The position numbers and the translations under genes were made by a program. The notes under the pieces were generated by a model. That model was not told the origin of the DNA, did no database searches, and saw only the letters and a program-made list of their open reading frames with translations. This document shows positions 25,147-37,674 of a stretch of DNA of 64,000 nucleotides, one piece after another. The stretch's first letter is position 1. Every line of letters begins with the position of its first letter. Source of the stretch: Diadema setosum (Eukaryota > Echinodermata > Echinoidea > Diadematoida > Diadematidae); assembly GCF_964275005.1 (NCBI RefSeq), contig NC_092698.1, forward strand, positions 27,151,447-27,215,446. Direction: 5' to 3'.

Positions 25147-28100
25147 AGGACTTAATTAGGGTATTTTACCCCCTTGTCATCTTCTACTGCTTTAAGCAGT
25201 GTATTACTCTATATGTTGTTTTGTTTTTACTTTTCCTTAAACCATGGTTAGTATAATTGTAGACATAATTCTGACAGGTCCATGTTGGTGGACTATTACT
25301 TCATATTTTCTGCATTGCAGGATATTTTGTTCCTCAAAGTGGCATTCAGGTTATGTTAATTGTGTTCACTATTGTCACAAATGTGCCATTTTTTTTTTCT
25401 TAAAATTTATGATTCTTTTCTTTTTAACAGATGAGGGGAATATGTCAAGTTATATGTTTCAAGTGTTTTATCATTGTCTTATTGCAGCTCAGTGTCAATA
25501 GTAAGTTATGAACATAAAACTTTGTTACATTTTTTTATTTGCCAGCTCCTTGCAGCAAAACTTGTGTCTGCATGTTTTATACATGTATTGAAGAGTCAAA
25601 TACCTCCCATTATCTCCATACTTACCTTAGTATCAAGTCCAAGGGAGTATTTTTCCCTCAGATGTGACACACAGCTGTACGCGTATTTTGCTCTCCGGAA
25701 GGGACCGCACATTCTCCTCTTTCTACTGTGTGATGAAGTCTTTTACAGTGTACATGTTTGTGCTGGTTTTCAATATGTACCAATCATACCTGTTGGTACT
25801 CGCTGCTGGTAAATTCACATTGTGATGTACTCGTAGGTTGTATTTTATTTCTGGTTATCACAATGACTTTAACTTGTATACAAACTGTATTAGCTTCTCC
25901 CATGGTGGTGCCTGTATGCCTTGAATTTTCATTAAGGCCCGGTCCCACTGCACTTACGGATGCAAAGAGGATGTAAAGCGTACAAAAAATCTTGCCATCC
26001 GTTGGAAAACGCTACGAATCCGCTGTGTACCCATCGCATACGTGTTTCATCCGCTCTATCCATCGAGCATCCGTCCACTGTGATTTCATCCGCGCAAAAA
26101 GTTTTAAGCTGCTTAAAACTTTTAGAACGGATGAACTTTCCGCTGTGTACGATGTAAATCCGCGACATACGAGCAACAAACGTTGTATGTCCGTGCGGCA
26201 TCCCTTAAACATCCGCTGCATCCTCTCTGCATCCTCTGGGCATCCTCGCAACTCACATCCGCTGCAGCTACAAACGGAAAGAGGGAGGAAAGATATGGTA
26301 CGTGGAACGTCTTTACATCGTTAACAGCACGTTAATAGAAAGGATGTAAGCGTATGCATCTCGTATATAAAGCATTTCGAAAGCATCCCCTCTGCATCCG
26401 CTCTGCATCCGCTCTGCATCCACTCTGCATCCGCTTTTTCTGCTATGCGTCCGTTTCGCAATTTTCTCCGGTAACCCCTTCGGAGCTGTCATCCCCTTCC
26501 ATCCGCTTTCATCCGCTAGGCTTCCGATGAACATCCGTTTAACATCCCCGCTACATACTACCCACGTCCGTTCTATTTCCGTTCTGTTACCGCCAATTTT
26601 CGCCAATTTTGTCAATTTCTGGAGCGGATGAAAGCGGATGAAGCCATCCCCGAAATTTTGCTCGTCCGCTGTGTCCTTTCTGCATACGCTTTGTGTCCGT
26701 CGGCCAGTGGGACCGGGCCTTTACATCTTGTTGCATTTTTTTTTTTCAATGTACAGTGTAATTTGTAAGAGGTGTCATCTTTAGGCACAGTTTTCATATT
26801 GTATACCGGATCATTGCTTCTTATACCTGCCAATCATTTTCATAATATGTGTACCTGATATACGAAAATTTTGCTTACAAACGCAGCTTTTCTGAGGGGC
26901 AGGTACATGTACCCATTCTCCCGGCCTGACCCTCTGTCCACCTTTCGTAGTATCCTATGCGGATATCCGTAACACACTGTTTCATGAATGTTAATGTTTT
27001 TTTTTTTTTTGGTATATCACAGTACAATGTAGTTTGCTTGTACAGCCATACTTCAGGACAATTTTTATTCTTTATAGATTTCACACTCGGCCTTGGTGTG
27101 TATCGGATAATGTTTTGTTTTATGGACTTCTGTACTGCATGTGGTTATGTTTATTGTTCATTATAGTCTTGGACTATAGGTTTGGGGTTTTTTTTCCCAC
27201 TTCTCCCATGTATACACATACAGTGTATGTTTATGGCCCTTTTTCTAGTATCTTATACCCATTAATTGTTGTAACAACGATTTTGTTAATTTTTGCTGTT
27301 TTTGTTACACGCTATTCCTCTTATTGCATAAGCTGATTCATTGTAAGTATGCGTTTGGCTTAAGAAGGAAAATAGGAGTGAGGCGTGACGTAAGTGTTGA
27401 GTGTTTATGATAGATGTACAGTGTATGTAGTAAGATAGGTACAGTTGTAGTTACACATGTATGTACTTCCATTAGGCGTGATGGAAGTATTCCTTGAGTA
27501 TTCTTTATAGGGGTACGTATTGAGGTAGGTAGGTATATGTACTTCCATTGCTTGTTGTGCAAAGTGCCAACCTGTTCTCAACATTTCGTTCATTGATTTT
27601 ACTCTGTCAAAGTTTGGGGTTTAGTGTAACCTATTTATGCGTTACGCTGTGTGCTAAAGCAGTTATAAATGTGTCAATTATTTTGATGTTTGGTAAAGAG
27701 TGATTATTTATTAATGGAGGTGTTTTTAATCAGAATAATTTTAGTACATGTATGGTAATCGTGTTTTGAGTGATGTTATACAAGCTAAATACTATGTGAG
27801 TAAGGTAGGCTTGATTATGTAATGTGTTTGTGATAGTGTATGTATGTGCTAGTTGCATAATCAATCTTAATTGGTTTAATGTTATGTTGTCGATTGTTTT
27901 GTTCTATATATGTGACCAACATCTATTTTTAGAGTTGGCCGCTATAGATAATAGTTGTGTAACAGCTATAAGTTCTTCAGTGAGAAGGATATTGATAGTT
28001 GTTTTGTTTATACATTGTATATGTTACATTGTTCAAAGTTGGGCCCTATGTGGTGTGAAGGTTAGTGCTTGTGATTGTTGTTTTACTCATGCATAGCCTG

Positions 28101-28190
28101 ACACCGTATTGTTGATCAAGGCTGTTTCAGAAACAGTAGTTTCGAGTAGATTTGGTACAAGGTAGTACATTGTATCATCATTTAAGTAAT
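25147..28190. other. Non-coding 3' part of the LTR element
   Basis: T-rich on the + strand, with many short stop-bounded frames and none resembling RT, RNase H, integrase or envelope. Contains the Harbinger-like MITE at 25935-26720. Confidence 0.6.
25935..26720. mobile_element. PIF/Harbinger-like MITE, TSD TTA
   Basis: Perfect inverted ends aggcccggtcccactg and cagtgggaccgggcct with TTA on both outer sides. The interior repeats words such as gcatccgctctgcatccgct. A 3-bp TTA duplication fits PIF/Harbinger. It is nested in the non-coding part of the LTR element, so it is younger than that copy or moved with it. Confidence 0.8.
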
Positions 28191-28210
28191 AAGAGGAAAG
28201 AAGAAAGGGA
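28191..28210 (+). promoter_or_regulatory. Polypurine tract of LTR element
   Basis: aagaggaaagaagaaaggga lies immediately before the 3' LTR, as expected for plus-strand priming. Confidence 0.75.
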
Positions 28211-28213
28211 TCA

Positions 28214-28389
28214 CGCCATTATGATTATAATTATAGTTATGTTGTATCAAGTGGCTTTCCATACTCTGATCGGTTTCCACGTGTTGTGCACGCTATGTGT
28301 TACGTGTGTGCAGTTGACTCGGTCACGGCCATTAAACTCTTGAACATCACATACCAAGATCGTCTGATGTTTCTCCTTATTTACTGGCG
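28214..28389 (+). repeat. 3' LTR (176 bp)
   Basis: Identical to the 5' LTR except for a 7-bp insertion (agttgac) at about 28311. Confidence 0.88.
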
Positions 28390-29523
28390 CAGGGATGCTA
28401 TCTCCCAAGTTTAAGTTTAGTGGAGATGTATATGTCATAATTATATTTTTCAAGAAGATGATGGAAATGTGAAAATTCCACCTCCCCCTACCATGGACAC
28501 GCCTGGGTACCGCCATAATCTAACATGAAGCTTCTAACTTAACTATACTATTTGCCTAACTCTATCATTTGGTTCTTATTATTGAAGAAGGTATACAAAA
28601 AAAAAATCCACAATTTCTTATGTAATCATTTGCACATTAATTTTGGTAATGCAATATATTTTGATAATAGAATTATTGTGCACATTCATTTTTTTTCCTT
28701 TAAATCATGTACATAGTAATTTGATATTTTCTGAGATTTCGCTGAACGCTGAAAATGATTTTGATTCATAATAGCAAAATATGTTGAAGAAAAATCAATA
28801 AATCTTACAAACAAAATAAGAAATACATCATTTATGAAAAAAAAAATCATAATTGTTCTATTTATCGTTGATTTTGCTCTTTTTCTTCATTTTGTTCTTT
28901 TCCTTTTAATGTATCAAACCTATAGCTCATGTCTGCATCCCCCTTCCTATTATATTCTGAAGTACAGGCATCTTGTCCTAATATTGTCCGTGCTCGTATG
29001 TCTCGAGATGTGGTGTGCTGCGTTGTATAGTAACTATTTTCATTCCTTAGTTCTTTGTGCAAAAAAAAAGAAGAAGTTTGTTTCCTTTCTTTTCCTCTCT
29101 CCAGTTGCCCTCTAATCTATTTCTTTAGAAAGGTTATACTCTGAGGAGTACATGTCAAGCTATTGCTTTCTAGTGAACTCCTGCGTTCTTCAGTATGTGT
29201 TATTAATCTGTAATAGTTTGACATGAATTTTGTTATTTCGTTGGTGACAAGGTAAGGTCCTTTGCCTTTAAGTAGTTTGTATTCTTTAAAGATTTCATTT
29301 ATATCATGTTGAAGAACAAGTGAATTCAATTGAATTGAATTGAAATGAACGTGCTTGATGATGACAAATGTATTATTTATCATGATATACCGCTAGTTTG
29401 CAGGCACACACCCTTGTTGGTCGTAAATGAGTCTGCACCACAGGACCACTGGCACTGAGCCTCTCTCCCATGGGAGATTGGCACAACGAAATGTGTGCTC
29501 GACCGCTACATACGCATCGCTCT
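28390..29523. other. Right interior of composite unit
   Basis: AT-rich, no coding exon recognised. Short gaattcaattgaattgaatt run at about 29320. Confidence 0.5.
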
Positions 29524-29591
29524 GACACATTTTCAGAAGCCTAGGCATCGAGTTACACTTTAAGACCGGGTTACACTTTAAGACCGTAACA
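29524..29591 (-). repeat. Right inverted terminal repeat of composite unit
   Basis: Reverse complement of the left repeat, with one substitution near the middle and one near the tip. Confidence 0.88.
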
Positions 29592-29596
29592 TCGTT

Positions 29597-31680
29597 TGGA
29601 GCTTACTCCATCGTATAGTTGCTACGTAATTTTTATAATGAGCGATAATCGACAAATCAATCGATCTTCCGCGCTTTAAAAAAGTGAATCGAATTAATCA
29701 CATGGAAATTGTTAGAAAATTATTATACAATGTAATTGTAAGGGCGCAATCGATTTTCAGGTAATACCTTCCCACAGTAGGCCCCTAGTGCTGAACGGGG
29801 AGGGCTCTTCTGGAATTACGTCGCGTAGGCCTACTACCCGATCGAAATTATTCTACACTTTTTGATCTCAAGATACAGGTACCTTGTACTTCAAAATCGA
29901 ACCAACCATGGAAGTTTCTTTGTAGACACTTTCGATGTATTGCAAGCAAATTCCAAATGGTAGGGCCTACGTGGAACTCAAAACTGTTGTGTCACAGTTA
30001 TCCCGGTTTTATTGAGAATGACCAAAGAGGTTACTACTATAAGTCATGTTCGACACGATCATAATAGGAACGGTTTACGGACAAGCGACCATTTAATAGG
30101 GCATGCACCAGAAAGCGACACGTTGTGCTGCCCTCTTCACATGCCATGCTGTATGCGTACCGTGTCAACGAGAAAAGTAGGTCACTGGCAGGTTGGCAGG
30201 TCATCGTATGCGTAGAGGAAATACTTCGCGCGTATAACGGCGCGCATTACTTTGATTGCGCTTGTGCAGCACAAGACTAGTGCATGCAGCATGGGCCAAC
30301 GATCGAGGGTGTGCTGCGCGCTGGTGCGCATTTAGTATTAGCCCTACGCCAGCGCATGTAGGTAGTGCAGTTGGCCTACCACAAATTGCACCATTACCAC
30401 GTGTTTATGTACCACGTGGTATGCATCCATTGATCCAGCCAGCGCTCTCGCGCTATCTTTGATGTTTATGCACATGGCGCACCGCCGTGCACAACGCGTC
30501 GTATTCAACTTCTTCTGTAGCTAGCTCATAACTGCAAAGATCCTAACTGTTACAGCGTAAACCAGCAGGGTACCCGGCTGAAACTACCTCAAGCAGCACG
30601 TGGTAATTATAATCTGTATAAGTATAACAGTAGGGCCTACTATTTTCTAATCCCTTTCACTTTTTTTTTTTAGTGTTTATTAGAGCCTAACATTATAGAA
30701 TTGTTCTATACTAACCGTTCACAGATCATGTGTAGCCCAACCCAAGCCAGGTAGCCGCTACACGCAACGCTGTTTACGCGACTTCGTGTTTAGTTTAGAA
30801 GGTAGAAGTAATAGGCCTACTCAGTAGAACTTAGAAGTTTAGAACATAGACTCTATTGATACTTATTCTAACTTTGGTAGGCCTAAATCTATAATACTAA
30901 CTTGTCAGACTACAGGTCTAACGTTAGACTCTTAGAGAGTCTAGACCACCTCCAAGGAGTCCAACGTTAGGCTCGTGAGTCTTGATCTGTGAAACGTTAG
31001 ACTGTGGTCTATGCTTCTCTACTAAAGATCTCGCTGATTCTAGACATCTATACGTTAAAGACACACCTAACGGAATAGATTTCTACTTAACTTAGATCTT
31101 TGTTAGATACGGTCTAGAAAGACCCTAACGTTAGACCTCTAACAGTTACTCTTAAAGAATTTACTTTTAGATCACTAGAATACTGTTAAGGACGTAACTT
31201 ATCTCGGGACATAAGCCCGGGAAGTTTGAATAACTTATCCAGGGGTGTTATATAACATCATAGACCTCTATCGTTAGCTTCTAGGGTCTAGCTATGCCAC
31301 GATTTCATGAGATGATGAGTTTTGTTTTGTTTTGACTTCAGTTTTTCGTGAACTGCTACCTGCACCTATAAAATCGTACTAGATACAGCACTAGAGTTTC
31401 TAATGTTAGTTGAACCGACCGTTGCCGTTTGTGCGATGTAGGCCTACGGTAAGGAAGTAAACTGAGGCGTTTGACATTGCATTGTTTGGCTCCTTGAACC
31501 GGCGCGGCAATCATCACTATCACTCTAACTAACTTAGAGTAAAAAGCACGGTTGATGTCGCCACCGGTTGAAATGTATGTGTAGATCCTTTTACTAGTGT
31601 AGATCAGTCTATAAATATAGGGCCTACCAAACCTAGTGCTTTACACGAGTGGTTAAGGGCCCAATATTATAGAGTAGAAG
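29597..31680. other. Intergenic DNA
   Basis: No supported gene. 30000-30600 is locally GC-richer. 30880-31300 has many interspersed words of the type tctagac/gttagac (for example near 30911, 30967, 31002 and 31131), a loose low-order repeat. Confidence 0.4.
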
Positions 31681-32721
31681 TTAAAGATAATAAAAAGTTT
31701 TGGTACGTCAAAAGTTTCCCTGAATTTCCGTGTTTCAGGTTAAAGTATCTATCATATAACTAACACTGTGAGACTTGCTCGCCCCAAAGTGCTCTCATTT
31801 CTTAGTAATCATGCAATTAACCGCGACCAGCAGCCCCATACGCACAGCGACCAGCAGCCCCATACGCATAGCGTAATGGGGCTTCGCATTGTAGCATCCA
31901 GGATCATGACAGATTTAGTATCTCGGGCAAATATCAACTTAAAATCCACAAAATTCTTCAATTTGAAGACTTACCAATTAAGTTGAAGTCTTGAAAACAG
32001 GCTTCGGGCAACGTTTGGTTCTGCCAGTAGTCCCTTTCTGTTCGAATTGATGACTGAATGTGACTCTGTCGAGAGGACCGTGGGAGAGCTACATACACTG
32101 ATTACTACGGCCAGCGCATACGCACACATCACATGCGAACAAATTTCAAATCCATGAACGGATAAGATGTTTGTGTGCGCATGCGCTGGCCGTCAATTCA
32201 GTGTCAACGTAGCTCTCCCAAGGTCCTCTCGACCGAGTCACATTCAGTCATCAATTCGAACAGGAAGGGACTATTGGCAAAACCAAACGTTGCCCAAAGC
32301 CTGTTTTCAATACTTCAACTTAACTGGTAAGTCTTTAAATTGAAGAAATTTTTGGATTTTAAGTTGATATTTACCCGCGATACTAAATCTGTCATGATCC
32401 TGTAAGCTACAATGCGAAGCCCCATTTAGCTATGCGTATGGGGCTGCTGGTCGCAGTTAGCTACACAGTATGCGTATGGGGCTGCACGCTGCTGGTCGCA
32501 GTGATATTCGCACAATACGTGTACTACCTCGCCGCCGCCGTACGGCGGCGGCTCTGGTACGAAACCATTATTGCATGATTACTAAGACATGAGAGCACTT
32601 TGGGGCGAGTAAGTCTCACAGTGTTAGTTATATGAAAGGTACTTTAACCTGAAACACAAACTAAGACAAGGAAATTCAGGGAAACTTTTGAGGTAATACC
32701 AAAACTTTATATTATCTTTAA
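31681..32721. repeat. 1-kb imperfect palindrome
   Basis: Left arm 31681-32130 and right arm 32165-32721 are diverged inverted copies. Shared words on both arms include aagtttccctgaatttcc, ctaacactgtgag, gctctcat, ctgtcatgatcctg/caggatcatgacag, and cggccagcgcat/atgcgctggccg. The spacer is about 35 bp. The right arm has about 100 bp extra with a perfect 22-bp palindrome at 32531-32552 and an additional copy of the agcagccccatacgca motif, which is also tandem on the left arm. Confidence 0.9.
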
Positions 32722-32795
32722 TCTGTATCGGAAGTTCAAATTCAACTGGAATTGGTATTAACTTTTGATCTCAATGCAAAATACCTTCGAACTTT

Positions 32796-33110
32796 TCAGT
32801 TGTCAACGCTACAGCCTTCGTCGTCATGGGAATGACCTGTCTTCGCCTTGATCACGTGACAGTCGATAAGCGGGTCATAAACTTTCGGAAGTATACGGTC
32901 GGTAGAATCTGATGTAGATAATTGCTTCCTTAGCTTCACTTTCAAAGTATGTACCCTGAGAGATGCGATGTGAATGTGATGTGACACTTTAGAGGAGGTG
33001 GAGCTGGGGAGTCTGCGTTCAAGAAATCTGGTCCTAAGTGAGCGTTCTGTTTCACCAATGTATGAATCTATGATTCCTGACAGGCACCTTTGAATGTCTC
33101 TCCTTGGCAA
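32796..33110 (-). pseudogene. Penelope-like element C-terminal (GIY-YIG) remnant
   Basis: The minus-strand frame contains YIGETERSLRTRFLE, the GIY-YIG nuclease motif of Penelope-like elements. It is followed by SSKVSHHIHI, LPKVYDPLI and HDDEGC, words typical of the C-terminus of these elements. The central nuclease part (Glu-containing helix) is shortened, so the copy is internally deleted and not functional. It abuts the 1-kb palindrome; such elements often carry partial inverted or tandem copies at their ends. Confidence 0.72.
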
Positions 33111-35145
33111 AGAATCCTTTACAGGTTCGGTAGGTTTTTAATAGTAGTACGACTTTCTCTCTCTGTGTGTCGTTTTCGGATTCAATAACGAACCTTGTTT
33201 CATTTTTCGGATCAACGACCCTTAGGAATAGCGAACATCATTTCATTTTTGGTCTAACGAACCTTCGGAATACTGAACTCTCGGAATAACGCCACAAATG
33301 TTCGGATAAACGAACCCCATTGCATTTTCCGATTTACTAACATATAGATACGTACGGAATTTGTTCGTTTAGGCATTACGAACATCACTCTAACTTCCGG
33401 CTTGAGAGGCTGCCGTCTGTTAGTGCGTAAAGCTTCTTTTTTTTTTTTGACACTTTAATCTCTGGAAACTTTGGGCTGGATTTTTAACATAATCTACTTG
33501 GGAGGAATCATCAAAGGGGGAGTCGTAGTTTTACAATAAATGGTGGTGGTGTCATCAGGAGCCTTGGGAGGTGGGGCCTAATCAAATACCCAAATATTAG
33601 CTAATTTTCTTAATCTTATTAACATTTTCATGTTCTTGGAAACTGCATTGTTGCTGGGTTTGAACCGAACTTCACGGAAATCATGGGGGGGGGGGGGTGA
33701 GAGGGGATTGTAAGTGGTGTTTATGCGGGGGGGGGGGGGGTGCCCAACAATTCTTTATGACACTGATAAGTCTGCCACTATGTGGCGTCATGTGTCGTAA
33801 TATGACATATTTGTCATGTCAGTGTCCCACTCCTTAAGAGCGATTTTCAAGCACTGACATAAAGCCTCTGTTTGCAGGGGGTCTCGAAGTTATCAACCAC
33901 AAACACGAAATCCTGTGGTTGTCGGTGACAAACATCGTTGTATGTGAGAGCAAAGCACGATGGAACTCATCTGATTTGATGGCGGTAAAAATCAAGTCAC
34001 ATGCTCTCAAGTTCGACCGCCTTGCCTGGTGTGAACTATAGTCCCGAGTCTTGTCACGTCGGATGCAAATTAAAAACGCTCGCAGACAACGGAAAAATCA
34101 CCCCAAGACAAATCCGTCAAAAAGGACCGTAATACAGAGTGTCAAAATGTTATTATCACAGGTACCAACTGTGGATAAAGCGAAATAACCGTTATGGTTA
34201 CTTTTTTGCCACAACGCCACGTGCGTAGAAATTTGTAGAATGGAATTCGTGTTAGAAACATTGTCCTCGATATACGTTGTATCATTAGCAGGATCGCGAG
34301 AGAAATAAAAAGGATAACTCTCCAAGAAAAACTGTTAATCTCATTTTAATGTATTTCATGTCTAATCATATTTTGGTTGTACATATCAATGTCTAATGCA
34401 AGGATAGGAGATATAGATATTGTTGTGTATCACGCAGGTATAACATTGCAGTCTCATGACCACCCCGCCCCTTAAAAAAAAAAAAAAAAATGGCTATGCA
34501 TATTTCAAAATTTCCTCGAACTTTGGGTTGACTTGTTACTCGTATTCACTGCCTTTGGACAATCGAACATCACCTAATGAAAGATGAAAGCAAAAATACA
34601 TTACAGCATAGATACGAAAGGGTTTTATCAGGACTGAATCTATGTAACGTATAGATAACAAGGCAAACCTTAATCTTGCTGCCCTGAAAACCGTTTTGTC
34701 GTTACTTTAAAGATGAATGTGATACAGTCTCTATAATACAACATTTCTGCAAAAAATTTAGACAACGTGCACGCAAACACGCTGTATATTTGACTCCGCT
34801 TGTAGCTATAGCTGAAACAAGAAAGCTGAAACATACTATAAGAAGCTATAGGACCTATACACTGCGGTATTTTGTAAACTGCAACAAACACCATTAAACA
34901 TGGATGGTACATGCATGGTTTCTTCTTTTTTTTTCCTCGCTATTCTCTACATGTTGCCTGTGTGCACTGTAAAAGCTAACATTGGTGCTATTTGATACTT
35001 CGAGATGATTTGTGGCGAAAATTAACGTTCCAAGAACGCGGTATTTGAATCCTTTGTCACCATAGCAACAGTGCTAGCCCCAGCATGAGGCGTATTAGTA
35101 GAGGCCATGGACCTCAAGAAAGGATGTTCAACTCCCGCGCAAAGA

Positions 35146-35177
<32 letters not shown>

Positions 35178-36331
35178 AAGGGGGAGGGGTGGTGCTAAGG
35201 TATATCAATTTCAGCTCTATTTGGTTGCTCAATTCCATCGATTGCGAGTATAATTTTTAACGTTTGAGCATGGTCCTGATCAACACAATCCAAGAAGTCC
35301 TTGATATGGCTGTATTGTATTTCTAGGGAATCGCGTCAACACGCTGTACTATTCAATTTACCCGCTTCTATCAAGGAGGTGTTGCTTCTGTGCTATACAT
35401 GTAGTGACTGGGATTCGTTTGGATTTATTAGGTATTGCCATGTAATGTCATGATAGGGCAAATCTCGGGCAAGCTATCTTATGGCTGTTGAGACCAACTT
35501 TTAGAATCAAAGGTATATTGTTTATAAACGTCGAAACTGTTAATGAACGGAGTTTGAGTTGATATAGACTGATTTGCGAACATTTCCAGATCTGATGCAT
35601 ATCATACATAGTCCTCCTTAATTGCATTTTTAAAGAATTGTTTACTTATTTTAGTACTGGAAAACTTACTGAAAGCCTATACCAACATGATACTTTGTGC
35701 GCTTAAGTCGGATGTCATGACGTGATAGGTAAATATCGGGTGGCAGGTGAATAGACTAGGTAGATCGTTTATAGGCTCTCGAGAATGATTTTATGATATA
35801 ACGTTAGTACATCGTTAATGACATGAGAATCGTCGAAAGTGTAACTGGCAAACGTTCTGTCAAGAATCTGAATTATGTTTTCTTTATAAATAATATGGAC
35901 AGGGACAGTGATGACTCTTTTCACATAAACACGGCAAATCCATGAAGCTTCTTGTATTAACTTTAGGCCTATATATTAAGTAGGCCTACCGGTATCTGTC
36001 AATTTTCAAATATCATCCCTTTATGATATTGATAACATATAGGCACATCGAAATGAGCTGAATAATTTTTCATGCTTTGATTCTCTCGTCAGCCGAATAT
36101 TATCTTTCCATCTCACAGTGAATCTCACGCTGATTTATTCGGCAAAGTCAAAACTTCATGAAGGCCCTTGGTCTGATTGCCTTTTGTCAGTAACCAACTT
36201 CAGCCTTGGGCTTGATTGGAGCATCGTTTACATGCATCCAAGCCTGTCCGAATGGACTATAGACTTTCATGTAGAGTGGGAATAGGTCGACATGCTGGGT
36301 GTGCTCTACCAGTAACTTACTTCATGTATTG
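33111..36331. other. Intergenic DNA with low-complexity patches
   Basis: 33175-33390 is a loose repeat of the type ttcggaataacgaac. G-tracts occur at 33686-33700 and 33727-33740, poly-A at 34474-34491 and poly-T at about 35157-35177. No supported exon. Confidence 0.45.
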
Positions 36332-36457
36332 TGGGTCCTGTTGCATAAAACTTTAAAGTTGGGATAAAAAAATAACTAAGAAAATCACACATAGGTCTCT
36401 ATACTCTTCAGATACGTGCCGTATGTTTGATTGCATCTTTTTATGCAACGGGCCCGT
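36332..36457. mobile_element. Small MITE with (GGG)CCYGTTGCATAAAA ends
   Basis: Left ggtcctgttgcataaaac and right tttttatgcaacgggccc are inverted. Part of the ttgcataaaa / ttcataaa family of short MITEs also seen at 16649 and 57555. Confidence 0.6.
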
Positions 36458-36549
36458 TCTCAAAATTTTGCTTTCTTACCAATGATACGTCCCTCTTTGA
36501 CACTCAATCTTGTCACCAGATAAACCTGAATATCACTTCTGATTTACAG

Positions 36550-36655
36550 TGGCACATTAGAAAAGCAACGTGAAGGTGAAGGGAGCGAGAAATCAAACAC
36601 GTACGTCACCAATTTTCTCTACAAGGTGGCCCGGATTGTGTCAACAGACACCGGA
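36550..36655 (+). CDS. Candidate internal exon, unknown gene
   Basis: Acceptor gatttacag|T and donor ACCGGA|gtaaga; 106 nt, phase 2 in and 0 out. Encodes GTLEKQREGEGSEKSNTY then FLYKVARIVSTDTG. It is open in only one frame, with codon use like a real exon. I do not recognise the protein. It may belong with the exons at 39021 and 39547, but the phases then require a missing exon between. Confidence 0.4.
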
Positions 36656-37674
36656 GTAAGACAATAGCAATATATTTCGTATTCTAACACCTCTCGGATC
36701 AAATTTTTATTGGGGAGCGTGTTACATGGGGGAGGGGAAAAATAAAAGCGAGCTCTCTTTTGCTATCTGCTTCGTTTTCAAGAAACGTTGAAGAAAGTTT
36801 CTAGCTGTGAACAGATCGTTACTAATTACTGTCAACAGCTGGCATGCTTGGAAACGGCTCAAACAGGAGTTGATACTGATAGAGCAGTTGCAAACAAACG
36901 TCTCGGTCGTGGCAAGTAGGCGAACTGTTTGAAGACTACTTCTACGTGCAGAGGTTGGCATACCAACGGATGCCCCAGGGAGCTTGCGGCTTGGTCTCGA
37001 TGCCCTTGGTTGACGACATCAAAGTGTAATCCTACCCAGGAACCATGGCTCTCGCACCCCGCCCCACGCCACGTCGCTGCCTTCTGCACGGGGGTGATCA
37101 GGGAATACACCCCCTTTTCTTCTATCTACTTCCTTTCAAGCATTCCAGTTCACTCGTAACAAAGTGCTTAAAAGTACTAGTATACACGTTTGATGACTTG
37201 TGAATTCGTTTCATTCAAGAATTGTTGCTATGGTCATCAGCCACTTTCTTCACTGTGTGATGACTTCATGTGACAACTTCTACTGCAGGGGGAAATTAGT
37301 GACCACTTAGTGCCATAATAGAAAAGAATGTATAGGCCTATATTGTATCCTGTACCATTCACACACCCGCATTATATAGCAATTGAATATACGAGGTTTT
37401 AATTGTGTTTTGACAAGTCCTTTATAGGCTTAGTGAAGGCACAAGCCATTGCAGTGTGGTTTTAGAGCGTAAGGGTACAGATAATACTATGGCAAAGACG
37501 CTTCACGCTTGTTTCTTTCACACACAAACAAGACAACGAAATGACTGCATCATGCCATGGACCCAGTAGGTCCATGATCATACACCCCCTTCACTCAGAC
37601 ACCTGCAATCTCCATAGCTACACCACTGATTGTGATTCCACTGGAGATGGGGGAGCGTTCAGGATTGGCATTTC

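Larger units (their letters stand above)
22558..28389 (+). mobile_element. Young LTR retroelement without reverse transcriptase
   Basis: Direct repeats of 169 and 176 bp at the two ends differ only by a 7-bp insertion. A tRNA-Leu-type primer site follows the left repeat and a purine tract precedes the right one. A single long frame (22906-25146) encodes a retropepsin-like domain. I found no RT, RNase H or integrase in the 3 kb after it, which is T-rich and carries a nested MITE. It must therefore be mobilised by another element. Flanking pentamers cccag and cgcag match at 4 of 5 positions, so the target duplication is not certain. Confidence 0.85.
20625..29591. mobile_element. Nine-kb composite unit with 62-bp inverted ends, TGTTA...TAACA, TSD TCGTT
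   Basis: The left end (20625-20692) and the reverse complement of the right end (29524-29591) match at almost every base, including an internal doubling of ggtcttaaagtgtaac. The termini read TGTTA and TAACA, and TCGTT sits directly outside both (20620-20624 and 29592-29596). TGTNR...YNACA ends with 4-5-bp duplications are a known trait of Ginger-type transposons, recalled from the literature. No integrase was found, so the unit would be non-autonomous. It contains a small peptide gene candidate, an LTR element and, inside that, a Harbinger-like MITE. Confidence 0.62.
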
